Positions 8,490 to 17,631 of a stretch of DNA of 64,000 nucleotides are shown one piece after another; positions within the stretch are counted from its first letter, which is position 1, and every line of letters begins with the position of its first letter. The stretch covers positions 682,001-746,000 of the forward strand of contig CALSNB010000001.1 of the NCBI GenBank assembly GCA_943787605.1, in the 5' to 3' direction. Under the pieces are notes generated by a model, which saw only the letters and a list, made by a program, of their open reading frames with translations, had not been told where the DNA came from and did no database searches. The position numbers and the translations under genes are program-made. The stretch comes from GCA-2697345 sp002697345 (GTDB lineage: Bacteria > Pseudomonadota > Alphaproteobacteria > Rhodobacterales > Rhodobacteraceae).

Positions 8490-9053
8490 ATGAACTCTTT
8501 AAAGATAAAAAAAGGTACATCAAAACACTCTGCTTATGATTTACGCGACCCTAATTCTGAAATAATTGAAACTCACACCCTAGCAGTGATTGTGACAAAC
8601 GAGTCCGGAGTTTTAGCACGAGTAATTGGTTTATTTTCTGGTAGAGGGTATAATATTCACAGCCTTACAGTGGCTGAAATTGATCATGACAGTAATAAAT
8701 CTAGAATTACAGTCGTAACGACTGGTACCCCCCAGGTCCTGGCACAGATAAAAGCACAACTTTCAAGAATGATTCCTGTCTTTGACGTACACGATCTTAC
8801 TGAAGACGGTGCTACTGTAGAAAGAGAACTTGCCCTCTTCTCTGTAACTGGGAAGGGTAACAAAAGAGTGGAAGCATTAAGACTAGCAGATATATTCAGA
8901 GCAAATGTCGTCGACACCACCCTAAATAGCTTTATATTTGAGCTTACTGGGACCTCTGAGAAAGTTGATGCCTTTTTAGACTTAATGCGCCCACTGGGAT
9001 TAACAGAAATAGCAAGGACAGGAATAGCTGCTCTAGCTAGAGGAAGTAACTAA
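8490..9053 (+). CDS. ilvN: Acetolactate synthase, small regulatory subunit
   Basis: Regulatory partner of IlvB that raises activity and confers feedback inhibition by branched-chain amino acids. It has 187 residues. Seen: an ACT domain from about residue 28 (THTLAVIVTNESGVLARVIG, then FSGRGYNIHSLTVAE), followed by the C-terminal small-subunit domain (RELALFSVTGKGNKRVEALR to IARTGIAALARG). A good ribosome-binding site AGGAAGG precedes the ATG. It lies directly behind ilvB. The symbol ilvH is also used for this subunit. Confidence 0.96.
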   Translation: MNSLKIKKGTSKHSAYDLRDPNSEIIETHTLAVIVTNESGVLARVIGLFSGRGYNIHSLTVAEIDHDSNKSRITVVTTGTPQVLAQIKAQLSRMIPVFDVHDLTEDGATVERELALFSVTGKGNKRVEALRLADIFRANVVDTTLNSFIFELTGTSEKVDAFLDLMRPLGLTEIARTGIAALARGSN

Positions 9054-9209
9054 ACACACATATTAGAAGAACTAATATAAACAAAAATTAAATTTTAATA
9101 TAAACTCATTTCGTCATTGCAGATGCATGCCAGAATATTATTTTAATTTTTAAATAATTTATAAAAAAGTTAATATTGGACCAAAAACGACAAAAAAGAA
9201 AAAAATTAA

Positions 9210-9227
9210 GTCGAAAATGTATTCGAC
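9210..9227. repeat. Inverted repeat upstream of the Rieske oxygenase gene
   Basis: GTCGAA at 9210-9215 and TTCGAC at 9222-9227 form perfect 6-base arms around 6 bases, in the 248-base gap between ilvN and the Rieske gene. A T-rich tract follows. It could be an operator for the downstream oxygenase gene or a weak terminator for ilvBN. Nothing else was recognised in this gap apart from the AAGGAG ribosome-binding site before 9302. Confidence 0.3.
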
Positions 9228-9301
9228 AGTTATAAATTTTTTTCTCTATTGTTTTTTATTTCGATACGTCTTTGTAATGAATATAATGAAAAGGAGTTAC
9301 G

Positions 9302-10444
9302 TTGTCAGAAAGGTTACAGACGATCTTTGCGCCTCTAGCTCAAGCTAATGGTTTAGCAAATGAGCATTACACGGACCCCCAAGTTCACGATATTGAAAAG
9401 AGGGCTTTATTTTTTGATACTTGGGCTGGGCTTTCAGTTGCATCTGAAATTCCAGAAATTGGAGATGCAAAGCCTATCAGTTTTCTTGGAATGCCACTGT
9501 TAATAATTAGAGATAAAGCTGGCAATGTTAGGGTTTTTCAAAACATATGTAGGCATCGTGGTATGATACTCGTTTCTAAAGCCCAACGAATCGAAGGAGC
9601 TATTCGGTGTCCCTACCATTCCTGGTGTTACTCTTCAGAGGGGCGATTAATAACAACCCCTCATGTTGGGGGACCGGGCAAAAATACTCACCCAGGGGTA
9701 GATAAAGCTGCTTTAGGGTTAATTGAAGTAAGGTCACATATTTGGAGGGATGTTATATTTATTAACATTTCTGGAGATGCACCTCCTTTTGAAACCGTAC
9801 ATAAGCACTTAATAAAAAGGTGGAAAGATTTTGACCAGCCAATGTTTCATGGTGGAGAAAATAGTAAATTTACCATAAACGTTAAGTGTAACTGGAAGTT
9901 AGCAGTTGAAAACTATTGTGAGAGCTATCACTTACCCTGGGTTCACCCTGGCTTAAATGCCTATTCAAGACTTGAAGACCACTATCACATTGAAGAAGCG
10001 GGGCTTTACTCAGGTCAAGGAACAAATTTTTACCGACAATTTGAAGGGGATGGCGGTTATAAGTTCCCAAGTTTCAAGAAGTTAGGTAAAAAGTGGGGTG
10101 ACAGTGCCGAGTATATTACAGTTTTTCCAAATGTTCTAATGGCCTGTCAAAAAGATCATGCTTGGTCTGCAGTACTAAACCCTGTCTCGCATGAATTAAC
10201 CACTGAAGATATTAGTATTTATTATGCCTCACCAACAACAAATGAAGAAATGCGAGAGGCGAATAAGAAGCAGTGGAAAGATATTTTTATAGAGGACATT
10301 CTTGTTGTTGAGGGTATGCAGTTAGGTAGAAATTGTACAGGCTTTGATGGAGGAAGATTTTCTCCAGCAATGGATGGGCCCACACATCTATTCCATAGTT
10401 GGGTTGCAAATAAATTACTAAATAACAAGAGCTTAAGGACGTGA
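9302..10444 (+). CDS. Rieske non-heme iron oxygenase, alpha subunit (substrate unknown)
   Basis: Ring-hydroxylating-oxygenase-type protein of 380 residues. Seen: the Rieske [2Fe-2S] site CRHRG at 83-87 and CPYHSWCY at 103-110 (ligands C83, H85, C103, H106), then the catalytic iron site NYCESYHLPWVHPGL with H210 and H215. The start is TTG with AAGGAG eight bases upstream. Related enzymes act on aromatic rings or on quaternary amines such as glycine betaine and carnitine; no beta subunit or reductase gene is adjacent, which fits a homomeric alpha-subunit enzyme with an unlinked reductase. The stop overlaps the start of the next small gene. Confidence 0.88.
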   Translation: MSERLQTIFAPLAQANGLANEHYTDPQVHDIEKRALFFDTWAGLSVASEIPEIGDAKPISFLGMPLLIIRDKAGNVRVFQNICRHRGMILVSKAQRIEGAIRCPYHSWCYSSEGRLITTPHVGGPGKNTHPGVDKAALGLIEVRSHIWRDVIFINISGDAPPFETVHKHLIKRWKDFDQPMFHGGENSKFTINVKCNWKLAVENYCESYHLPWVHPGLNAYSRLEDHYHIEEAGLYSGQGTNFYRQFEGDGGYKFPSFKKLGKKWGDSAEYITVFPNVLMACQKDHAWSAVLNPVSHELTTEDISIYYASPTTNEEMREANKKQWKDIFIEDILVVEGMQLGRNCTGFDGGRFSPAMDGPTHLFHSWVANKLLNNKSLRT

Positions 10445-10662
10445 CCTTAACGGATAAACTTAATGAAAATATTATCAAGTCCCATATTAATTCCGATACA
10501 AAAATGTTGGCCAAGCATTACTTAGAGGCTGCAAACTTATTTAAAGGGTCTATTGAAGAACCATTTTTTTTGACACAATCTTACGTATTTTCTTTAGAAT
10601 TAGGTGACTTAAAAACTATTAAACACGTTTTTACACGATTAAAAAAATTGAATCGCATTTGA
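10441..10662 (+). CDS. Small conserved helical protein, function unknown
   Basis: A 73-residue protein starting with GTG that overlaps the Rieske gene stop by 4 bases, so it is probably co-translated with it. The pattern AKHYLEAANLF, then FFLTQSYVFSLELGD, looks like a pair of TPR-type helices. I recall similar short proteins (with a phrase like FFLTQAYVFALEAGD) in Rhodobacterales, but I cannot name a function. No signal peptide, membrane segment or metal motif is visible. The 105 bases between it and the end of nrdJ show no clear signal. Confidence 0.7.
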   Translation: MTLTDKLNENIIKSHINSDTKMLAKHYLEAANLFKGSIEEPFFLTQSYVFSLELGDLKTIKHVFTRLKKLNRI

Positions 10663-10767
10663 GTGTAACATTGTACTTTATACAAAATAACTAGATTCTA
10701 AATTTACAAGTCACTTTCAGTAAGCCAGTTTTATTATAAGATGTATATTAAGAGTTAAGACAATAAA

Positions 10768-13700
10768 TTAACTACAGCCAGAAGTCCCCCCACACGTATT
10801 ACATTTCATACATGTCCCATTTCTAACTAAAGTATAATTTCCACATTCCCCACACGGATCCCCTTCATATCCCTGCATTCTCGCTTTAGATCTATCATCC
10901 AAACCAACAGGTTGTGTCCCTAAATTTAGATCATCCTGTTTATCTAATGTTTCACTAGCATTACTGCCTTGCATAGGGGTAACATCCAGAGACGTGGTAA
11001 CGTAAGAGTCGTTTAGACCACCCTGCAATACATGCAGTTCCTGCGGCACTCTTTTCCTAAGATAACCCGATGAGCTAATTTGTTTTAATACGGCTAAGGA
11101 TTTAGACTCTGCTTTTTTTGAAACATTATCGACATTTCGGAGATCATCCTGTTCACCACGCCCTAAATCATCAAAACTAGCACCCTCAGGTTTGACATGC
11201 GCCAAATCAGATCTGTCTAAGTAAGATACAGCAAGTTCTCTAAATATATAATCGAGAATTGATGTCGCATTTTTAATAGAATCATTACCTTGCACCATCC
11301 CCGCGGGCTCAAATTTTGTGAAAGTAAATGCATCAACAAATTCTTCAAGAGGGACACCATATTGAAGACCAACTGAAATCGCGATCGCGAAATTGTTCAT
11401 CATTGCCCTAAACCCAGCACCCTCTTTATGCATGTCGATAAAGATTTCCCCTAAGTCGCCATTTTCATACTCTCCCGTTCGAAGATACACTTTGTGACCA
11501 CCAACAGATGCCTTTTGCGTATACCCCTTTCGTCTTTGCGGCATTTTCTCTCTTTGGGACACTGAAACTTCTTTTACTATTATTTTTTCAACAATTTTTT
11601 CAGCTAATGTGATTGATTTTTCATGAGGGGTGCCGCCTTCTAGAATATCTGCCGCCTCATCATCCTCCTCTATCAGAGCAGAGGCTAGTGGCTGCGAAAG
11701 TTTGGAGCCATCCCGATATAAAGCATTCGCCTTTACCCCCAGAGACCAACTTAACTCATAAGCTTTTTGGCACTCTTCTATGGTTGAGTTATTTGGCATG
11801 TTTATTGTCTTTGATATTGCCCCTGATATAAATGATTGCGCCGCTGCCATCATATAAATGTGACTATTTACCGAGAGGTATCTTTTTCCTTTTTTCCCAC
11901 ACGGATTAGCGCAGTCAAAAATCTTATAATCCTGTTCCTTTAAATGAGGAGCACCTTCCAATGTCATAGTTCCACAAACATGATCATTAGCAAAATCTAT
12001 CTGCTCTCTAGTGAAACCTAGATGGGTTAACATATCAAATGATGGATTATTTAGTTCACTTTTAGGGATCCCAAGCGTTTGCGAACAAAATTCTTCACCT
12101 AATGTCCATTGGTTGAAGACAAACTTAATATCAAATGCACTGGGCAACGCCTCTTCAATTTTTGCTATTTCTACTGAACCAAAACCATGACCAATTAACG
12201 AACTATGATTAATTCCAGGACAATTTCCTAGCGTACCGTGACCAACTGCATGGGAAACAATCTCTTCAACTTTTGAGGAAGAGTATCCAAGTTTCTCAAG
12301 TGCGGCGGGGACACTTCTATTTATAATCTTAAAATACCCTCCACCTGCTAATTTCTTAAATTTAACTAAAGCAAAATCTGGCTCTATGCCTGTAGTGTCG
12401 CAATCCATAACAAGTCCAATAGTCCCAGTTGGTGCGATTACAGTCGATTGGGCATTTCTGTATCCAAATTTTTCACCAAGATCCAATGCCAAGTCCCATG
12501 CTTGCTGTGCACTTTTTACAAGCTGACTGTCCGGACAAGAATTGATGTCAAGTGGTAATGGTTTAATAGATAGATCTTCATAACCATCATTTCTTCCATA
12601 TGCTGCATTTCTATGATTACGAATAACTCTAAGCATATGATCTGCATTTTTTTCATATTTAGGAAAAGGCCCTAATTCTTTTGAAATTTCTGCTGATGTA
12701 GCGTAAGATACACCTGTCATTAATGCTGTAAGAGTAGCACACAACGACCTCCCCTCCTCACTATCGTACCCAAGTCCCATACTCATGAGTAAACCACCTA
12801 TATTAGCATAACCGAGACCTAGCGTTCTAAAATCGTAACTCCTTTGGGCAATTTCCTTAGAAGGGAATTGGGCCATCATTACAGATATCTCTAACGTCAA
12901 AGTCCAGAGGCGTGTCGCATGAACATAAAGCTTAGAGTCAAAGGACTCTCCATCATAGTAGGTTAATAAATTCATAGATGCCAAATTACATGCTGTATCA
13001 TCTAAAAACATGTACTCTGAACAAGGGTTTGACCCTCTTATTTCTCCATCCTCTGGGCAGGTATGCCAAGAGTTTACTGTATCATGGTACTGTATTCCTG
13101 GATCAGCACATGACCATGCTGCATGACCGACTTGGTCCCACAACTCTCTAGCTTTCAATGTCTTTGCAATTTTACCATCGTTCCTGTTGATTAAATTCCA
13201 ATCTTTATCTTGTTCTACTGCTGTTAAAAAAGCGTCAGTTACCCGAATTGAATTATTAGAGTTTTGACCAGATACTGAACTGTATGCTTCAGAATCCCAA
13301 TCGGTATCATAAACTGAGAAATCTATACTCGTATAACCTTGTTTTGCATAATCAAGGACTCTTTTAATATATGTCTCAGGAATGGCGACTCTTTTTGCAT
13401 CTCTAATAGATATTTTTAATTGTGCATTTTTAACAGGACTCGTTGCATCTTCAATTTTCCCGTCCCAAGCATTAATTGAGTGAAAAATACCTTTTAATTT
13501 TTGTTCGTGCATTTTAGACCCAGCTACGATGCTAGCAACTTTTTGTTCTTCTAAAACTTTCCAGTTTATAAACTCTTCAATATCTGGGTGATCAGCATCA
13601 ACGATTACCATCTTTGCAGCCCGTCGGGTTGTTCCACCTGATTTAATTGCACCGGCGGCTCTATCACCAATTTTTAAAAAACCCATTAACCCACTAGACA

Positions 13701-14448
13701 TGCCTCCACCAGATAGATTCTCTCCAGCACCTCTTAATGAAGAAAAGTTTGTTCCTGTACCAGATCCATACTTAAAGAGACGCGCTTCTCTTACCCAAAG
13801 ATCCATAATACCACCGTCGTTCACCAAGTCATCACTAACTGATTGGATAAAACACGCATGAGGCTGCGGGTGTTCGTAAGAACTCTTTGATTTTGTCAAT
13901 TTACCAGTTTGGTAGTCTACATAGTGATGCCCTTGTGCCGGGCCGTCAATTCCATACGCCCAATGCAAACCTGTGTTGAACCATTGAGGGCTATTAGGAG
14001 CCGCCATTTGCAACGCAAGCATCGCTCGCATTTCATCATAATAAGCCTTAGCATCCCTTTCAGAGCTAAAGTAACCACCTTTCCACCCCCAATAACACCA
14101 TGCCCCTGCCAATCTATCAAAGACTTGCTTAGACGAGGTTTCTCCTACGTACCTATCTTCCTCAGGAATAGCTTGGAGTTTATCAAAATCAGGCGCCGAC
14201 CGAGCTATAAAATCTGGGACCCCCTTTTCTTTTACCTTTTTTAATCTTGCGGGAACACCTGCTTTCCGAAAATATTTTTGCGCAATGACGTCAGCTGCTA
14301 CCTGACTCCACGCCGAGGGAACTTCTAAGTTTTCAAGTTTAAAAACAATTGTTCCATCTGGGTTTTTAATTTCTGAAGTTCGCTTGGTGAACTCTATACC
14401 CGCGTAACCACCCGTTGCATCGCCTGTCAATCTTCTCTCAATTTTCAT
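10768..14448 (-). CDS. nrdJ: Vitamin B12-dependent (class II) ribonucleotide reductase
   Basis: Reduces ribonucleotides to deoxyribonucleotides using adenosylcobalamin, independent of oxygen. It has 1226 residues, the long form of NrdJ. Seen: an N-terminal lariat region, the catalytic barrel with SNPCSEYMFLDDTACNLASM (N-C-E radical residues and a redox Cys), STVIAPTGTIG, and a C-terminal cysteine-rich tail CGECGNYTLVRNGTCMKCN then CGGTSGCS that passes electrons to the active site. A GGAAAG site precedes the ATG. No class I genes are in the window. A candidate NrdR box lies upstream. Confidence 0.97.
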   Translation of the reverse strand: MKIERRLTGDATGGYAGIEFTKRTSEIKNPDGTIVFKLENLEVPSAWSQVAADVIAQKYFRKAGVPARLKKVKEKGVPDFIARSAPDFDKLQAIPEEDRYVGETSSKQVFDRLAGAWCYWGWKGGYFSSERDAKAYYDEMRAMLALQMAAPNSPQWFNTGLHWAYGIDGPAQGHHYVDYQTGKLTKSKSSYEHPQPHACFIQSVSDDLVNDGGIMDLWVREARLFKYGSGTGTNFSSLRGAGENLSGGGMSSGLMGFLKIGDRAAGAIKSGGTTRRAAKMVIVDADHPDIEEFINWKVLEEQKVASIVAGSKMHEQKLKGIFHSINAWDGKIEDATSPVKNAQLKISIRDAKRVAIPETYIKRVLDYAKQGYTSIDFSVYDTDWDSEAYSSVSGQNSNNSIRVTDAFLTAVEQDKDWNLINRNDGKIAKTLKARELWDQVGHAAWSCADPGIQYHDTVNSWHTCPEDGEIRGSNPCSEYMFLDDTACNLASMNLLTYYDGESFDSKLYVHATRLWTLTLEISVMMAQFPSKEIAQRSYDFRTLGLGYANIGGLLMSMGLGYDSEEGRSLCATLTALMTGVSYATSAEISKELGPFPKYEKNADHMLRVIRNHRNAAYGRNDGYEDLSIKPLPLDINSCPDSQLVKSAQQAWDLALDLGEKFGYRNAQSTVIAPTGTIGLVMDCDTTGIEPDFALVKFKKLAGGGYFKIINRSVPAALEKLGYSSSKVEEIVSHAVGHGTLGNCPGINHSSLIGHGFGSVEIAKIEEALPSAFDIKFVFNQWTLGEEFCSQTLGIPKSELNNPSFDMLTHLGFTREQIDFANDHVCGTMTLEGAPHLKEQDYKIFDCANPCGKKGKRYLSVNSHIYMMAAAQSFISGAISKTINMPNNSTIEECQKAYELSWSLGVKANALYRDGSKLSQPLASALIEEDDEAADILEGGTPHEKSITLAEKIVEKIIVKEVSVSQREKMPQRRKGYTQKASVGGHKVYLRTGEYENGDLGEIFIDMHKEGAGFRAMMNNFAIAISVGLQYGVPLEEFVDAFTFTKFEPAGMVQGNDSIKNATSILDYIFRELAVSYLDRSDLAHVKPEGASFDDLGRGEQDDLRNVDNVSKKAESKSLAVLKQISSSGYLRKRVPQELHVLQGGLNDSYVTTSLDVTPMQGSNASETLDKQDDLNLGTQPVGLDDRSKARMQGYEGDPCGECGNYTLVRNGTCMKCNTCGGTSGCS

Positions 14449-14600
14449 TTCAGTTCTTTCCTATACTTACTCTTATCACCACGTAAATTATACCTGCCTA
14501 GGTCTGCTTTAGCGCATTTCAGCTTATATTTTCCTAAAAAGGTCGACGTTTTTTTATTAATCTTAACCTTATTAGGACCTGTAATTATTTCCACCATCAA

Positions 14601-14616
14601 ACACTACATGTTGTAT
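14601..14616 (-). promoter_or_regulatory. Candidate NrdR-binding box upstream of nrdJ
   Basis: The 16 bases acactacatgttgtat match the NrdR consensus acaCwAtATaTwGtgt at the core C-T-A, A-T and T-T-G positions and form an imperfect palindrome. NrdR is the conserved repressor of ribonucleotide reductase genes. NrdR sites normally come in pairs about three helical turns apart; no convincing second box was seen, which lowers confidence. It sits about 150 bases before the nrdJ start. Confidence 0.35.
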
Positions 14617-14845
14617 GTGCGCTTGATCGCTGGTACTACTTGACGTGTAAAATACCATAAGGTCAACGTATTTTTTTTATAATTTTGTCTTTTTTTTTGT
14701 TGACTCAAGAGATTAACACAATCGAATTTAATTAGTTATAAAAAAACTGTTGATCTTCAAGCTAACTACGAAAAAAAAAATGTAATAAGATTAGAAACTT
14801 AAGGAACCTCATTAAATAAACTATTTTAAAATAACAGATTCGAAG

Positions 14846-14888
14846 CTAATCAAAAATTAAAATATCTTGTAAATTAATTTTTGATTAG
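14846..14888 (-). terminator. Terminator-like hairpin downstream of tRNA-Pro
   Basis: CTAATCAAAAATTAA at 14846-14860 and its exact complement at 14874-14888 form a 15-base stem with a 13-base loop, starting 6 bases beyond the tRNA 3' end on the minus strand. The stem is AT-rich and has no separate long U-tract, so it may aid processing as much as termination. Confidence 0.5.
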
Positions 14889-14893
14889 TTTGA

Positions 14894-14970
14894 TGGTCGG
14901 GACGGTAAGATTCGAACTTACGACCCCCTGTACCCAAAACAGGTGCGCTACCAGGCTGCGCCACGCCCCG
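14894..14970 (-). tRNA. tRNA-Pro, anticodon UGG
   Basis: The minus strand reads CGGGGCG for the 5' acceptor arm, GCGCAGCCTGGTAGCGC for the D arm, CCTGT-TTTGGGT-ACAGG for the anticodon arm (anticodon TGG), GTTCGAATC for the T loop, and CGTCCCG-A-CCA at the 3' end. The acceptor stem pairs fully with one G-U. CCA is encoded in the DNA. 77 bases including CCA. UGG can read all or most proline codons. Confidence 0.97.
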
Positions 14971-15033
14971 ACAATCGTTTCTCCTACTATCGTCAGTAAT
15001 TATATTTGAAAAGCCCAAAACAGAAAATAATTA

Positions 15034-15504
15034 CTAATAACAAGGCCAAACAGCATTTTTGTTGTCTAGTAGATTAAATTGGATACTATCACCCTCTGAA
15101 AAACCAAGTTTTGAAGTTAGATTACCACTTATTTCTAAGGCTCCGATTAGATTACTACCACCAAAAATCTTTTTTTTACTTAGAGGAGTGGCGCCTACAT
15201 ATATTTTCTTAATGATTCCTCTTTCATCAAAAAATATAATATCTAGCGGAATTAGTGTGTTTTTCATCCAAAAAACTAACCTACTAGGTTTGTCATACAA
15301 AAACACCATTCCATCAAAATCTTTAAGTGACTTTTTAAACATTAGACCATTGGCTCTTTTGGTTGGGTCGTCAGCTATCTCGACATAAAACACATGTTTC
15401 GACATAGCACTAAAAATAGTCAGTTTATTGTTCTCACATGATGCTAGTGCATCAGATGTTGCATAAGTAATTGAAATAAGTAGGAAAAATAATAACTTAA
15501 TCAT
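15034..15504 (-). CDS. DUF192 family exported protein
   Basis: A 156-residue protein with a signal peptide (MIKLLFFLLISITYATSDALAS, cleaved near residue 22), so it is probably periplasmic. The rest matches the DUF192 fold: VEIADDPTKRANGLMF, DGMVFLYDKPSRLVFWMKNT, LIPLDIIFFD and GALEISGN. Function of the family is not established. It lies between tRNA-Pro and pdxH on the same strand, 55 bases after pdxH. No regulatory site was recognised. Confidence 0.88.
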   Translation of the reverse strand: MIKLLFFLLISITYATSDALASCENNKLTIFSAMSKHVFYVEIADDPTKRANGLMFKKSLKDFDGMVFLYDKPSRLVFWMKNTLIPLDIIFFDERGIIKKIYVGATPLSKKKIFGGSNLIGALEISGNLTSKLGFSEGDSIQFNLLDNKNAVWPCY

Positions 15505-15558
15505 GCAATAACAACCTTCAAACGCTCCTTGTAGACTCTTAAAGACACAAGAAAAAAT

Positions 15559-16164
15559 TTAAGGTTGTAGGCGACAAACTTTCCAATTTGACTTTGTGTC
15601 CTTGCGGCTCCATCTAAACCTGTTGTGTAAACGTGCATCTCCATCAGACCAAAACTCAATCTCTATTGGAGTTATTCTAAATCCTCCCCAAAAAGGCGGC
15701 CTAGAAGGATTGGCGCCTAGTTCAACGGTCAACTTATTAACAGAATCGAGTAGCTCTTGCCTAGATCCTACTTCCTGTGACTGCCGGGATGCCCAGGCAC
15801 CTATCCGACTATCCAATGAACGCGATGAGAAATACTTGTCTGCTATCACTCCATCTTCCTTTTCTACAAAACCCCTAACCCTAATCTGACGTCTAATTGA
15901 TTTCCAGTGAATTAGAAAAGATGCCTTTGGAGATGAAACTATCTCTTCTGCCTTTACACTTTTATAATTAGTGTAAAAAATAAAACTTTGGTCAGTAATT
16001 TCTTTAAGCAAAACCATTCTTACATTGGGCAAACCAGTATCATCTACAGTCGCCAATGCAATGGCATTAGGATCATTTAATTCTTTATTTTCAGCATCTT
16101 CCAGCCAAGACTTAAATAAGTCCATAGGGTTCACTGTTTTAAAATTTTCTACTTCATCACTCAT
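15559..16164 (-). CDS. pdxH: Pyridoxamine/pyridoxine 5'-phosphate oxidase
   Basis: FMN enzyme producing pyridoxal phosphate, the last step of vitamin B6 synthesis and salvage. 201 residues from the ATG at 16164; a TTG at 16176 would add four. Seen: NAIALATVDDTGLPNVRMVLLK (FMN region, residues about 33-55), FYTNYKSVKAEEI, FLIHWKSIRRQIRVRG, RIGAWASRQSQ and the C-terminal HNRFRWSR followed by WKVCRLQP, which is the family ending. The product supports the PLP enzymes in this window (the 17.6 kb aminotransferase and the 37.7 kb decarboxylase). Confidence 0.95.
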   Translation of the reverse strand: MSDEVENFKTVNPMDLFKSWLEDAENKELNDPNAIALATVDDTGLPNVRMVLLKEITDQSFIFYTNYKSVKAEEIVSSPKASFLIHWKSIRRQIRVRGFVEKEDGVIADKYFSSRSLDSRIGAWASRQSQEVGSRQELLDSVNKLTVELGANPSRPPFWGGFRITPIEIEFWSDGDARLHNRFRWSRKDTKSNWKVCRLQP

Positions 16165-16305
16165 TTTAATGCCCAAATAATTAAAGAAAGTTCCTTTTTA
16201 ATTTTGTACTACATTACTATAGATCGCAAAAATTAGTTCTCCTTGCTTGATACCACTTGACCTTTGACATAAGAAATTAAATGGTACTTATTTAAAAGGG
16301 AAGAT

Positions 16306-17112
16306 ATGACGAATAATCTTATGAAAGGCAAGCGTGGTCTGGTAATGGGCGTTGCTAACGAAAGGTCTATAGCCTGGGGGATAGCTAAAGCATGTGCAGA
16401 CCAAGGAGCAGAACTAGCTTTTTCTTATCAAGGGGAATCTCTTAGAAAAAGAGTAGAGCCATTAGCTAATCAAGTTGGCTCAAGCCACTTAATAGAATGT
16501 GATGTAAGTTCAGCAGATTCTTTAGATCATTTATTTGACTACTTAAAAGACGCCTGGGGCGAAATTGATTTCCTTGTACATGCCATTGGTTTCTCTGATA
16601 AAAATGAACTTAGAGGTCGATATGTTGACACTTCTCAGGAGAACTTCAAAACTACCATGGACATTTCAGTTTACTCTTTCACAGCTGCAACAGCGAGAGC
16701 AGAAAAACTTATGTCAAAAGGCGGCTCTATACTCACACTCACTTATTATGGTGCAGAAAAAGTAATGCCACACTATAACGTGATGGGTTTGGCTAAGGCA
16801 GCACTAGAAGCTTCAGTGAAATATTTAGCTGAGGATCTTGGGAAGGATAAAATTAGAGTTAATGCTATCTCTGCAGGACCGATAAAGACTTTAGCCTCTT
16901 CAGGAATAGGAGACTTTAGATATATTATGAAATGGAACGAATATAACTCTCCTTTAAGGCGCACGGTCACACAAGAAGAGGTCGGGAACTCAGCTCTTTA
17001 CCTACTATCAGATTTAGGGTCTGCAGTTACTGGAGAGGTACTTCATGTAGACGCCGGATATCACGTTGTTGGAATGAAAGCCGTTGATGCACCAGACATG
17101 GAGAAATTATGA
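16306..17112 (+). CDS. fabI: Enoyl-[acyl-carrier-protein] reductase (NADH)
   Basis: Last reduction of each fatty-acid elongation cycle. 268 residues of the short-chain dehydrogenase fold. Seen: the altered nucleotide motif GVANERSIAWGIA near residue 15, the active-site spacing Tyr-x6-Lys in YNVMGLAKAALE, and VNAISAGPIKTLASSGI. A GGGAAG site precedes the ATG. The stop overlaps the gpt start by 4 bases (ATGA), so the two are translationally coupled even though their pathways are unrelated. Confidence 0.96.
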   Translation: MTNNLMKGKRGLVMGVANERSIAWGIAKACADQGAELAFSYQGESLRKRVEPLANQVGSSHLIECDVSSADSLDHLFDYLKDAWGEIDFLVHAIGFSDKNELRGRYVDTSQENFKTTMDISVYSFTAATARAEKLMSKGGSILTLTYYGAEKVMPHYNVMGLAKAALEASVKYLAEDLGKDKIRVNAISAGPIKTLASSGIGDFRYIMKWNEYNSPLRRTVTQEEVGNSALYLLSDLGSAVTGEVLHVDAGYHVVGMKAVDAPDMEKL

Positions 17113-17609
17113 CAGATCGATTACCACATGAAAAAGGATTCCATATTAGCTGGGATCAGATACACAGGGATTCCAGAGCACTAGCTTGGCGCTTGGACGG
17201 TAAAGGGCCTGATAGTGGGCGATGGAGAGCAATTGTTGCCATAACTAGAGGGGGAATGGCTCCTGCTATGATTATTGCTCGCGAATTGGATATTAGAACG
17301 GTTGATACACTTTCAATTAAATCTTATGATCATCAATCCCAAGATGAAGCAAAGATTCTAAAAAAACCGTCAAATGATCTTGTCAAAGATGGGACTGGAA
17401 TTATCATAATCGATGACTTGGTCGATAGTGGAAAAACACTGGAAGCGGTCAAAGAACTTTATCCAAAAGCCCATTACGCTACTGTCTATGCAAAGGCCAA
17501 AGGACGTCCGCTGGTAGACACCTTCATTACAGAAGTAAGTCAAGATACCTGGATATTTTTTCCATGGGATATGGCATTACAATACGTTGAGCCATTTAGA
17601 GGTAGTTAA
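17109..17609 (+). CDS. gpt: Xanthine(-guanine) phosphoribosyltransferase
   Basis: Purine salvage enzyme that attaches phosphoribose to xanthine or guanine. 166 residues. Seen: the N-terminal FHISWDQIHRDSRALAWRL, AITRGGMAPAMIIAREL, the PRPP-binding loop IIIIDDLVDSGKT, and the base-recognition end WIFFPWD. Start ATG overlaps the fabI stop. It is followed 22 bases later by the broken aminotransferase gene. Confidence 0.93.
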   Translation: MTDRLPHEKGFHISWDQIHRDSRALAWRLDGKGPDSGRWRAIVAITRGGMAPAMIIARELDIRTVDTLSIKSYDHQSQDEAKILKKPSNDLVKDGTGIIIIDDLVDSGKTLEAVKELYPKAHYATVYAKAKGRPLVDTFITEVSQDTWIFFPWDMALQYVEPFRGS

Positions 17610-17631
17610 ATAAATTGGTAAACAGGTGTAA

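Larger units (their letters stand above)
14449..14893 (-). other. Intergenic region between tRNA-Pro and nrdJ
   Basis: 445 bases without a credible coding frame. It holds the tRNA-Pro terminator-like hairpin at its right end, long T and A runs (for example near 14670-14700), and a candidate NrdR operator at 14601-14616. No cobalamin riboswitch could be recognised by eye in front of the B12-dependent nrdJ, though a covariance search would be needed to exclude one. No convincing -35/-10 pair on the minus strand was found. Confidence 0.6.
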
